Assembly (NCBI GenBank): GCA_017562135.1
Contig: QEYB01001046.1
Span: forward strand, 3,534,001 to 3,598,000
Direction of reading: 5' to 3'
Length of the DNA: 64,000 nucleotides
DNA from: Dipylidium caninum
Lineage: Eukaryota > Platyhelminthes > Cestoda > Cyclophyllidea > Dipylidiidae
Shown here: positions 46,399-58,000 of the stretch, one piece after another
Layout of the letters: each line of letters begins with the position of its first letter
Position numbering within the stretch: the first letter of the stretch is position 1
Program-made: the position numbers and the translations under genes
Notes under the pieces: model-generated
The model's input: the letters and a program-made list of their open reading frames with translations, nothing else
Database searches by the model: none
Told to the model about the DNA's origin: nothing

Positions 46399-48512
46399 TT
46401 CTCCAATTTCAATCTAACTAATGCAGCTAAGCTCTGGTGACGGTATATCAATATAGTGGCTCCTTGTGTATAAAGTTGTTTACCTATTTCTTCTACCAAC
46501 GCTTACATCTCATACTCCCAATGCTAGGACCGGTTACTGTCTAACGTCCTTTCATCGTTTCCCTTCGTATTTTCCATCTCTGTGGTAGCGCTCCGTTAAG
46601 CTTCTCTCATCCTACAATTTACGTTCGTGAGAATGCTCATTCTCGAACAGGCGGTAATTGTGTATCGAAATTGGGAGGGCTATTGTTTCACTGACATTTT
46701 ACGCTGCTGCGGATGTTGTGGATCACGTCTGTGCCTCGTGTGCCATATAGGTCTATTTGGCCTCTGTCAAACGTCGGGAAACTACGTCGCATAGATGCAG
46801 AGCACGATTTTATTTGCATCCGCGGGATAGTTGGTTTCCGGGACGCATTGTTTCCGAGGTAGTATGCCAGCGAGACATGGTTTGTACGCAACAATCACTG
46901 CTGGGGCATGGGGGAGGTCACCCTGGGGCTTTGTTTACGCCCCGATTTGGGAGTTGTTCGCCGACACGTACTATAGCTTAAGTAAACGAATGTTGTGGTT
47001 GGGAGCGGGCGGAATGGGTTATGTTGACCACCGAACATCGGTTGGTATCAAGGCCTTCATAAGGTTATGGGAGTGTCTGCTAGCAAATCGGGTGGGTCGG
47101 CGTACGTTATATAGATAGGGAGGGGTGATGCCCATGACGTGGCCTCGTGGTAGTTCGGATGGACGGAAAGTGGCGCGTTAATAGGATTCGTGGAGAGATG
47201 AGGGGAGGACGAGGCCTGAGGCTGAGCGTGCAGTCCGTGCCTTATAAAGCAAACACGAACATAATGCGCCTGTTCAGCCGAGTAGTTGTGCTCATCGAAA
47301 TTATCCACTTCACAGGTCGTTACGATGATCCTCAAGAGAAGAGAGAACCATAGAAAAAATATTGTTTCGACAGAGGATCAATGACCTCCTACTTGGATCA
47401 GAGATATGTTCAGGATATGGCCGAATTTTAGCTAATACATTGAAAAAACGCTTGATCTTCGATTATGAAGGAAAGTCTGGCAACAATGCAGTCTGTGTGG
47501 AGTAATTTACACTTTCCTTCGTTGTACATCACGCATCTTATTTCCGTCCTAATCCTGTTTTTAATGACCTTGCCTCGCCGTAATTTTTCTCACTCTCTTC
47601 TAGTGTCTCAATTTGTCTGCACCATAACATACCCATTACTCTTAACCTTCCGTTTTTAATTATTTTTTCTAGTCGCCGTGGTTATCTTTTCCTACAGGCT
47701 CTTCGAATTAACATTTGTCATCTGGTGTTTTGACTCGCTCAATTTTTCGATTCACTTGTCACTCTTTCGTGATTTATTTTAATTCATCTTCTTTAATATT
47801 CGCATCGTTCATCATTCCTTAATTTCTGACTCCCAGTCTTACGGCTTGCTAATAATTTTGTGGGTTCTTTTTATATTACACCGGTTTTGTGAGGGTCTAA
47901 CGAACGTTCGCATCGTTTTAGGTGTGTTTATCGTAGTCATTTAGTAGCCCCCTTCCCAGCTGCATCCTCACCGCTTTCTCGGCATTGACTTTCGCCCTGG
48001 GACCAACTCAACGCTTTCTTTTCCACAACTTTACACAAACAAATTCCCTATACACCCCGTTATGCTTCCCTGCTTTCCTACACCCTCCAACCACTTTGGT
48101 AAATGAAAACTGACGCTAAATAAGCATATCATACCAAACTATAGCCGACATTAACTTTATCTAGCAATTTGAACCAAGCAGCATCTTGCAAATGAATGAC
48201 CTCGCTATATCGTTCATCAGCCAATGAATGTTGTAATCCATATCAGCTACACAGCATATGGCCAATGGTTGCGGAGTTACTGCCCTATTGACGTTAGCTC
48301 TAGCGTTAAAGCCCTCCTTGATTTGGGTTCGGTAGGTGTCCAGTTTTCATGATGTTAAACTTAGGTGTCTTACACAGTCCCTTTCACTTTGTTGGTATTT
48401 TCTAAATCACTAAATTTTTGAGCAATCATCGTGATTACCACCGTGTCAGCAGTGTCCAGACCGTTGAACGGGCATACAGGCACCCTATTATGTGAATTCT
48501 TCATACAGAGTA
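46399..48512. other. Intergenic region calnexin to 4E-T-like gene
   Basis: 2.1 kb without a supported gene. The left part holds the calnexin 3'UTR. 46680-47330 is GC-richer with several overlapping short frames on both strands, none recognisable; it could be a decayed repeat. The right 1 kb is pyrimidine-rich and AT-rich on the plus strand and should contain the promoter of the next gene. Confidence 0.4.
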
Positions 48513-51500
48513 ATGACATCAAGCGTTCCTGCCGTAAATCACAAAAACGATTCAGATTCCAAATCTGACGAGGGTAATTTTGTTGCCTTGGTTCGTTATA
48601 ACCTGATATCTCCAGAGAACGTTGTTGGAGCTATTCCTCAGCAGAAGACTCATTTTCCAAATATATCCTTTTCTAGGGTACGGCTCGTGCACACATCAAT
48701 GATTTGTTTAAGGACGCTTTATTAAAAATCAAAGAGTCAAAAAATTCAAAAAAAGAACTTGATGAGAATATGATTTTTACTAATTCAAAGGTGCTCTTTA
48801 AGATTTTAAGACCGGAGTGTAAGCTGTTGGAGCGGCAGTCAAGTAAGATGTTTACCGCCTTTACTGTTAGAATCGCACGATAGCAACAGTATCATCCTCG
48901 GCCCTCAGAAACGTTCATGGAATACAGGTTGCCATGTTTCCCAGGCCAAGCGTTCGGCTCAAGATTCTTTTCCTAAAAGTCAAAAGTGCTTCCAAGAAAA
49001 GTTTTCTCGCGGTGATTTCAGACGCGACTCAAAATTGTCTGAGAGGAATTCTGTTCGGTCCAACACGGCTGCTAATTCCGGTTTTGTTCGTAGTGCTGTA
49101 TACGGCAAGGAAAGCATCATGTCCAAAGTTCAATATGAACCAGTTAAAGATGCCGATAATGAACCAGAATGGTTTACGGACGGTCCCGAAACAATAAATG
49201 ACACTGTTGAACTTGGTATGGTCCTTGAGGACGGTGATTTCAAGGCTGATAAGCCATCGCGAGACCACGGACTTGATAGTTCTTCATTGAGTCCAGATCT
49301 TGATAGTGCAATTTTGTCCTTAGATAAGGAAAAGCTTCCCTTCCATCTACCTGCGATTTCATGTAATGTTAAGGAAGCGGATTTTTTAACATTGGTTGGT
49401 CGTCCTAAGGGCAAGGAACCCTGTCGATTTCATTTTTTCGCTAATTCCGACCCGAGTATTTCACTTGCAAATACAAACTCGGGCGATAATAACTCTGGTA
49501 ACTTTTGTTTCTCCATGATGTATTTTTGCAGAAAAATCATCTCGCTTACTAAAACTTATTGCAAACTCGAACAATTCAGCTACCACGCGAAATCAAGCTA
49601 CTTATAGCCAGGCTATCCAGCCATCAAGTGGGACTACTTGAAATTTTAACAATTTTTTAGCGGCAGAATTGGAATCAGTTTTAAAGGCTCTGTTTATAGG
49701 AACTACACCCACTACTACTTGTAAGACTTTAGAGGGTAAGTGACTATTGTTCTAGTTGTATGTTAAGTTAGTGATTTATACTAATGCCCTAAAAGTACCG
49801 GTAAGAACAGGTTTTGTTTGGTTTTAGTCCTACCGCAGAAGTCCTCTCTGATTATCAACTTTTCTCGGTTTATCTTTTCATTGATGTATCTAGTTCCTAG
49901 AACTTCTTCGTACCCGACTCTCTTGACTTCTGTTCCCACCGTGGAGGAGGTTGAGGCTGCTGCATTTTATCGAGATGGTGAGATAGCACCAAAACCCACG
50001 ATTCCACAGTCGTCTACTTTCCAAGACCAAATATCGCCTCCATGGGGAATTGAGAATCAACCGCGGCCCCCACTATCCAGTTTTTGTGATTCCATACACT
50101 CAACGCCACAAAGTCATGGCTTACTTGAAGCATTACAACAAAGGGATGCCTCGGTACAGTCTTGACTCATTTTTTAAGCATATGTCTGATTAATTCTCAT
50201 TTGAACATTAGAGTTTACGTTAACTATGCATTTACACAGTTGATAGAGCATTCATTAATTTTTATGAATATTCGGAGTAGTAGGGTTGGTTGATCTTACT
50301 TTTAGCTTACGCCCCTCGAAAAGATCCGTGCGCAACGATTCGAATCGCAGTCCGATCGTAACATGGCAAACTGGAATGGACAACTCTTTAGCAACTTGGG
50401 TGATCCTTCAGCTGATATCCGTATCGATCCTCCCTCATCCTCAAGAGGACATAACTACTTCAACAGTCAAATAAACGTGTCTTCGAAGGCCTTTGCCAAA
50501 TGACCCAGCAATCGCCTTTCAGTACACCAACCGAAGACCTGTGTTCAAGAATTTCACAGCCATGGACTCGATGATGGCTCAAAATCAACCAAAGCAGTAT
50601 CCTAGTCAACAGTCATACTTCCTCACAAGTCTTCGTCACGGTATGCCAAACTCGACCTTCGGTTCTGGTATGGTTATATTTTCTGCCGTTCTTATTTAAT
50701 TGGTTATCATTTGCTGCCGCAAGCTAACTTAATTTAACTGAACGGCACCTCTAACCTGTGCTACTTTGTGGACCTTCTCTAATGAAACCACGCCCCTTTA
50801 TTGTGAAGCTTGATTTTGTCCGATTCACTTGCTCCATTGGCGAAATTGATGTCATGGTTTGTTAGTGCTTCACGACTGGGTGCATAAGATCTAGTCCCCA
50901 TCATCCGTTCTTCGCCATACACTAACCGACTTGATTCGCGTGTGATTATTTCTCGAAGTGAACCGATTATGCATTTTGCGTGTAGTACTGATTACTTTCA
51001 TTAGGCCCCACTTCTGACCCCTCTTTACTTGTGGATTTTTCCAAAATTTTCTAAAAACCACACCAATCGCACCGTCCCTTGCTTTTATTAATTTTTACAA
51101 TTTGCTTCCTTTTATCGTTAATGTTCTCTGGCGATAACGTGATGAATACAGGCACTGACCAGGCAGCTTTTTTACGGTTTAGTTACGGCTGCGGAAGCTG
51201 CCTTGTCGCAATTAAAAGACCCCGGTGCATCACAACAGAACTTCGCAGCTCCATCCAACTCCTTATTTTCTAATGCTATAATCGGCAGCGAGAATAACAG
51301 ACACATTGAGCAACTTCACCTCCATAAATCTGGGACAGTATCCAGAAATATAGTCTCCAACTGTCCATGTTCCCAATCCCAGCTGAAACAAAATGGGTCT
51401 GCACCAAGCCTTCTGCCGTCGGTATGGGAAACAGCCACCAAGCTACCTTCGTCTGCGGTTGACTTACTCCTTCTTGACATCGCGGGACACAGTGGTATTG

Positions 51501-51559
51501 GTGATCTTCTGCCGTCTCCTGGTTTAGAACTGCCCTCCCCAAACAGGAAGGCCTCATAA
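48513..51559 (+). CDS. EIF4ENIF1: eIF4E transporter (4E-T / EIF4ENIF1)-like protein
   Basis: 4E-T binds eIF4E, carries it to the nucleus and P-bodies, and helps repress and decap mRNA. Coding blocks: 48513-about 48640, 48678-48791, about 48890-49500, about 49830-50157, about 50303-50480, about 50485-50668 and about 51180-51559. The family match is best at 48930-49420: an Arg/Ser/Lys-rich segment (FSRGDFRRDSKLSERNSVR) followed by DNEPEWFTDGPETINDTVEL, like human EEEPEWFSAGPTSQSETIEL. CRFHFFANSD resembles SRFSRWFSNPS, and TVEEVEAAAF resembles SVEEVEAGLK (DDX6-binding part). The end is Ser/Leu-rich (LLLLDIAGHSGIGDLLPSPG). I do not see the canonical Y-x4-L-phi eIF4E motif in the N-terminal exon, where RYNLISPENVVG is the nearest. 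Exon edges are approximate; Drosophila Cup is a related alternative name. Confidence 0.72.
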
Positions 51560-52270
51560 GGCCATTCACTGTGGGTCTGCTTTAGCACTTACGGCCTCCC
51601 TGTTTGTTTCTCTTGTTCTCTTTAGAGGAGGGAAGGGGAAGCAACAGCAAGCCCTGGCCCTCCCAAGTAAAAGTCAGTCGTCATGCGACTCGCCTTTTTG
51701 AGCGCTTAGTCTAAACACCATCGTGTACTACGGACAACGAGTTCGTATGTGCCAGTAAGGGGCACGCCTCCTCAGATGGCACTGTGGTGGACAATTAATG
51801 GAATAAGCTTATTGAACATCGTCCGACTGGTTAGGAGTTTTCTTAGACGTGGGTGTTACTAGTCTTTCAGGTTCAAGGCGGAAAACGTAAGTTGCGGAAT
51901 CTTGAGGATCATTTCTGTTTGATCTGATCTCGGTAATAGAATGAGATGACGGACGATGATTACCACTCCCGGGATGCCGACAGTGGGTTTTCAGTGAAAC
52001 AGAGTGCCAGGGACACCCTCAATGGGCCCATGGATGAGGCGTGTAGCTAGTGGTTTGACGCGCGTCCTGAGGTCAAGTGTCGCTGAAGTATAAAGGGTTA
52101 ACTGAATCCTTGGCTTGAGAACGACGATTTGGCCCACAATGCTTTCAAATGACTAGATTAATCCGCCATAGAACAGCTGGCGAAGGGTGTCTTTAACCTA
52201 TCTAAACAAACGAAGTCAGATAAAAAATGAAAGAAAATGAAAAAGTCCAGGGGGGTTATGGTCATTCTGC
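51560..52270. other. Convergent region between 4E-T-like gene and RNF146
   Basis: 711 bp between two convergent stops. Contains both 3'UTRs. GC content is slightly higher than elsewhere, with short purine-rich runs around 51626-51650. No conserved reading frame found. Confidence 0.4.
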
Positions 52271-53308
52271 TCAGTCAGAGGCGGTGGAAAGAGTACTGTA
52301 TCCAAGGGAACTTGGGTTGTTCGGAGCGGTGGCGCCTGCCTCTCCGTTCGAGGAGTCGGTGCCTGATGACGTAGTGGTGGCAACACACGTTGAAGCGTCG
52401 GTTTTCGCACCTCCATTCCCCGTATCTTCGGGGTCATCCCTAGCCTCAGAAGGCTGAAGAAGAGAAAGACGAATGCCCGCTATACCTTTTTTAGACATGT
52501 CCGATGTGTCGCGTTTAATGCGGCGGCTACGGCCCGAATGGTCCTTCCGGTACTGTGACGATAAAATAACGGTCAAGCCTTCAACGAGAAGGAACTTATC
52601 AAATATACCGAGATAGAAATTCACCTGACACATGTTAATAAAGTCAACGATGTAAAAATGACCCGCAATAAAGACTTCACATTGCGGAAGGGATTCGGCA
52701 TAAGCTAGCTCTAATTCGCCCGTTGTCCTCTCATCGTATTGCCACCAACCGTTCCGTCCCTCGTAGTACCACAAAATGGTGGTGAACACCCTAAAAGTGT
52801 CAGGTTTTAAGAATTCGCTAAAATAATAGGCTACAGAAAACAATAAATTTCTAAACAAGTTTTGAGCGGATAAATACCGTAAAAGGCATGACCACGAATA
52901 ACAGCAAGAAAGACACGTGTGCATAGGTCGGATCGTACAAGTAACACCACTTTTAAAACTCAAAAACTGCTAGTAAGGGAAAGTTGGGGTCTAGATTTCT
53001 TACTAAGTTAAACCGCAAAATCTGGCCTATATGCTCGTCACGCTAAGGGAACTGCAGAGGAAGGGACATAGATGATAGAATATCAAAAAGATCGTACTGG
53101 ATTCAAAAGTATTTTCGAGCTCATTAATAAGGTGGGGGTTGTTGAAAAAGTTTATGTCAATGACTCTGCGGCAGAGGGGGCACCGGCGTCCATGGAATGC
53201 TGAACCCTTTATACACAAATAACAGAATATGTGACCACATGGGACTTCGACGGGCTGAAGTAGTGGTTGAAGGCATATAGGACAGTCACTAATGGCACCA
53301 GCCTCCAT
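52271..53308 (-). CDS. RNF146: RNF146 (Iduna), PAR-dependent E3 ubiquitin ligase
   Basis: RNF146 ubiquitinates poly-ADP-ribosylated proteins such as tankyrase and axin: its WWE domain binds iso-ADP-ribose and activates its RING. Exons on the minus strand: 53308-about 53098, about 52790-52625 and 52552-52271. The RING (C3HC4) is complete: CPICLQ, CGHIFCYLCIKG and CPLCR at residues about 9-47. The WWE core is [22 protein letters not shown], nearly identical to human [22 protein letters not shown], then FIAGHFYIVDFINM. After the last intron, YRKDHSGRSRRIKRDTSD and KKGIAGIRL follow (human [22 protein letters not shown]). The tail is short and Ser/Thr-rich; human RNF146 is 359 aa with a long disordered tail, this one about 220. 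The summed exons are one base off a whole number of codons, so one edge around 53.1 or 52.8 kb is not exact. Confidence 0.94.
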
Positions 53309-53525
53309 CTCGAAACGTCGACAATGAAGGTCAAAGGCAGCGCTATTGCCGGTTATAACCTTGAATGCCTTAAGCCTATAGACTTTTCCTATCCGTTATA
53401 TGCATCCCATATCAATGCGAGGGCTTAATTGTCCCTGTAATTATATTTGTTTATTTACTTATAAATGCGGATCACTGCGAAATTATGTATGAGAACGCAG
53501 TGTTACTTCAGACTGTTGCCCAAGA
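53309..53525. promoter_or_regulatory. Short divergent promoter region
   Basis: About 217 bp between the start of RNF146 (minus) and the most likely start of the coiled-coil gene (plus). AT-rich in its right half. Both promoters should lie here; no motif can be named with confidence. Confidence 0.4.
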
Positions 53526-54478
53526 ATGGGGCTTTTGGCGCCGTCGGCGGGCTTATCATTTTTAGATACCGATGACAGCCTTCGAGGGTAGGGGTTCTGA
53601 CTTTTATGAAACAATCCAGGGCCGCATAAAGAACACGTTTTTAAAGAATTCCTGAGTGCCTGCGGTTTCAACAACTCATCTCATGGAGATATTATTCTAA
53701 AGAAAGTGGAGTTCCTCGCCCAGCACATGCTTACAACTAGCGTGATTAACTCCAGCCAACAAAGGTACTGAATTCCGCTTCTTACTTCAAATAAGCCTCC
53801 TTCGAGCTTCTGTTTCGCATAAGACTGAGTCGGCAAAACTCCTTCACAAGCTCGACCAGTTGAAAAACACGAACCGTGATTTGGAGTCCCTCTGCGGTCG
53901 TTTTAGATCTGCTCTTGAATCTCTTCAAAGGTAAGCATTTAAGCACACTGGTTCCTCACGCGCTTCTCAACGGTGGATTTCAACACTAACAACTATCGTG
54001 CGTTCTCATTTACCTTTACCATATTCCGATCCGACTTTAACTAATCTCAAGCCATTTTCCATAAGGGTATTCGACTTGCCCCAGTTAACTGACACGGTGA
54101 AAACCACCGATGTAGAAATTCTTTCCACCGCGTTTACGAACCCGACTCCGAGCCCATCTGTATGCCATATTACACTAACATTTGCCCCCTAGTTATCGAC
54201 AAATCCTGTCGCCATCACAATGCCTGAATTCTGCGATCCTGAGGCCCTCGAAAAGCTTCGACTCGATGTCCATTTACTGCACGCACGTGCGCACCAGCTG
54301 GAGGAAAGATTGATTTACTTTGGGCGTCTCGATACGGTGACAAACCTTATTTGCTTTTTCATACTTCGTTTGATAGGACCTTGGAAATGCTAAAATCGAT
54401 GCAATGAACGCCGAGGCGGAACTCATGAAGGTGCAAAGCGAGGCTGACCTGGCGCGGGGCCTTTCTGGCTGGAACTAG
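53526..54478 (+). CDS. Small coiled-coil protein, family not recognised
   Basis: I do not recognise this gene. Blocks with coding character and good splice signals are 53526-about 53589 (start MGLLAPSAGLSFLDTDDSLR), about 53622-53765 (HVFKEFLSACGFNNSSHG, KKVEFLAQHML), about 53825-53931 (TESAKLLHKLDQLKNTNRDL, LCGRFRSALESLQR), 54193-about 54320 (MPEFCDPEALEKLRLD, LHARAHQLEERL) and 54378-54478 (DLGNAKIDAMNAEAELMK, ending LARGLSGWN). Leucine heptads in the last three blocks suggest coiled coil over most of about 160 aa. The first junction is one base off frame. The gene is divergent from RNF146 across about 217 bp. It could be a centrosomal, tethering or BLOC-type small subunit, but this is a guess. 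Confidence 0.5.
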
Positions 54479-55057
54479 GCAGCGCGCTTTTGTGCACACC
54501 GTTCCGCCTTATACGACTTGTTGTTCGGTTACTTTTTTGATAATTTCTACATCCCTGGTCATTTTCTACAGCTAAGGCCATTCTCTAACGCTCATTCGTC
54601 TAAATCTCTCTGCCCCGATACACCGTAATTGCGGAAAATGAATTGAAGGCGAAAACCGGTGTCATCACTCGAATTTGCCATCGAGGAAAGTGGTTTGGGG
54701 CCCTGAGCCTCATGTTTGTGCAAAGCTAGCCGGGGATAGCCTTTGTGGGAAATAACGTGCTCCTCTTAATCGTTTATACTGATGTCGATGGAGGGGAAGC
54801 CCGCCAAGATTTGGTCGTCTGTAGCCAGAGTAACAGAGCTGTTGAGACATGCGGTAGTAGCCTCACCTTGGACTCTATGTAAGCAGGGCGCAATTGGCAT
54901 CCTCATTTAATACTACTAAATCGGGACTGCTTCAATGCGGTTAAATAATTTCGTGAACTTTGATAAACATTTACCTGGATGATTTGAACTGGGACAGGTA
55001 AAAAGTAGTCAGATCAGCAAAAACCATTGTATTACTTTACAAGGTAGTTGGGGGAAA
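54479..55057. other. Convergent region between coiled-coil gene and COG2
   Basis: 579 bp holding the 3' ends of two convergent genes. Short open stretches on the plus strand near 54640-54890 (for example around ATG 54781) have no recognised similarity. Nothing else supported. Confidence 0.4.
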
Positions 55058-58000
55058 TCAGGGTACAAACACAGACGTTTCTTCCAGGTTCTCGATGGCC
55101 GCCAATGCTTCGATATGCAGTTCAAGTTTGTTCTTGGAGAGGAGTGGGAGTGACTTCAACTGTAAACAAAATTTTGTCAGAAGATTGGAGAATGATCCGC
55201 TGATTTTGTAAAGATATGTGCTTCAACGTCGTCGTACCATCTATTGACTTGCCCCGCCCCAAAAGCAAAGATCAACGATGAGAAACGTGATAAAATCAAC
55301 TTCATTTTTTGGATAAGGAGGTGGACACCCAAATAGAGTAAGGAAATGAGTTGGAAGCCATAGAAAGATGAAATTTTGAAGAATATGAATTCCGTTCCTT
55401 TTGTCTTTTGTTCAAGTGTCAGATGAGGTGTTCGAAGCAGAACAACTTTAGTGGTTGGACGAGTCGGTGTAAATTTAAAATCAGGATTTGGCATGGAGCC
55501 CCCACAACTACATAAAATAGCATCATGCCTACGGCGCTCTGGGATTCGTTTAGCCCTAAGGTCCTAAAACAGTGTGCCCTCTTCGTATACGCAGCATTAA
55601 GCAGTTTGAGGTTTCGGCATCACTGTATTCGAAAAGAACAACATCCCAAAACAGGCAAAACTACCGAGACCAAGTATTTCCGCAGAATAATGAGTTTAAA
55701 TTTGTCGAGTGTAAACTACATATGAATTAAGGTTAATGCATAAGCCAACCTGAGAAATGTACTCAAGGATATCGAGGCGCACTTGATGGCGAATCTTATC
55801 ATCATCGCTTCTGCCCACGCCGCCCCCCTGATGGCCCACACCGACGGCGCGGGCTACTCTTAGCCGCCTCAAGCTGTCCTCCACCTTACGTACCGATGCC
55901 ATTAATTCGGACGTTTGAGTGGAGTATCTGCAAGAATCAGAGTAGCAGAAGCACTTACATGTGCACATGTTACAAAGCTCTCAGATTTAAAAATTGAAAA
56001 CAGCCTGTACGTACATGTTAGTGGCTTGAAGTACCATTTGCTCAAAGAGATCAACGAAGTGAGTACGTAGTGTAGAAGAAGCTTCAACCTGGGGCTTGGT
56101 GAGAATATCGGATTGCAGTGACTCCGATAAGTCGGTGATTTGTTTGACAATCAACGGGATGAAGCATGAAGGTGTGGAGGGCCACTCGCGATTAGTGCGA
56201 CGGTACTGACGAGGTAAGTCGTGTACTTGCTTGACCAGGTCTTTCACTGCCTTCTACAAGCGTATTAGTAGGAGGGAAAAATTGGCACATTTTCTCCCAG
56301 GAAGGTTTAACTGAACGGCACCTCGAATATGCGACAGATATTCGCCTTAACGGAAGCCAAGGCAGCCTTAACGCGTTCGGAGGAGTCCTCAACACACTGA
56401 CTTAACCAATCAAGTGGAGAATCAGTCTCTCGCGGGCACATTTTCGACAGGATTAAGTCCGCCAGGTTGCCCTCTTCAATCCATCTCAAAAAAAGACTGC
56501 CGTCGAGGAAGACTAGAAACAACGGTTTTATATGCGAAATGCTTGCCTGCAAAAAAAATTAAATTCAGTCAATTTTTCTCCGCTTTGACGGTATAAGGTC
56601 GATATATACGTATATATCGATATATACATGTCGAATATATATCGAATAAATTAAACAAGAAGCAATGTGTTATTAGTAAAACTAAAAATATGGTGAATAA
56701 TAAGTAAATGAGGGGGATATTTGGAGGAATATACTTTATCGGAGGAAGTTGAGATCTGATGCACGGTTTTTTCACCAACGAGGTAGGCATAAAAATTAAT
56801 GATTTGAAGAGTGAGTTTCCAAAATCGATGTCGCAGGGAGTCCAAGTAAACATCCTCTGACCAGCAGCGTTTTAACTGTTCTGTGGCAGTCGACGTAATA
56901 ACTAGCGCATAATCTAGGGAAACAAAGCACTCAAATGCATCAATGATAGGCGCAGATGGTAAATACAGTGAACTGTGAGTTAAATCTTTCAACATCTCAG
57001 TGAATGGTCTTCCTGTTGGGTGAAAGAAATTGGTTGGGCCTATGCCGTGACGTGGAGACTAAATATGCGTACTGTTTCGAAAGCATTTGTGACCCCGCAG
57101 ACGTAAAATCTGGGTTTGGTTAGAGTTCTACTTCGCTCTTACAAAAATCCAGTACCACGTACCCATTGAACTCTCTTCAGTCTCCTTGAGAACATGGCTC
57201 CAACACTTGGAAATAACTTCGACACATTCTTCGTATCTGTAAAAACAAGCTGTAAATTACATGCTCAGTAGCTGGTGCACGTATCAGACGACAACAAACT
57301 ACTGCTGTTCTACCTTAGTTGGAAGTAGACACAAAGGCTCCACTTGTTGAGAAATGAGGTGTAGGCAGCATGCTCTCTCAGTTTGGTCACCTGCCTGATG
57401 GAGTCAGCTCGGGCTTCCACATGGTCCAAAAAGTTCAAACTAATATTGTATAACTAAAATCATGGGAACTGTTTAACACAAGCCAATTCTCATTTCACAA
57501 CAAATGATTCCTATTTGCAATTATAAAGAATGGATCATTATAGAGCCAATGCATTGGTAAAAACTAGATAAGAAAAATATTTTTTTCGGAAATGTAGAAG
57601 CATGCAGTTGAATGTGTGGCGGAAATTAAGTCGAGTTTTTTGCCTATCATTTATAATGGTTTATGGAAGTAAGGACTAACGTACTTTGTGGAATCTATCA
57701 GGATTGCCCGCGGAGAAAATATCGGGAAGTTGGTTGAAGAGAATCTCAACGGTTTCAGGGAAGAAGCAATCGACAATCACATCGAATTCACTCAGTGGCT
57801 CATAGCTTTATGCATGTGCAAAAAAAACATTACCATAGTTTTATAAGGAAGGTTTTCCGTACAATTGTACTACATCGCAGCTGACATAAAGTATCACAGC
57901 CAAAAATGAGCCACCTGAAGGGCAACACCCAACAGAGTGTACCAACTTTCCGAAGAATGCCCTACCAACTGTGCGCAGTCCATTTTCAAACAATCTGACA

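Noticed and set aside
46757..47353. Possible retroelement fragment between calnexin and the 4E-T-like gene
   Set aside because: Translations in all frames lack reverse transcriptase, integrase or gag motifs and no terminal repeats were seen.
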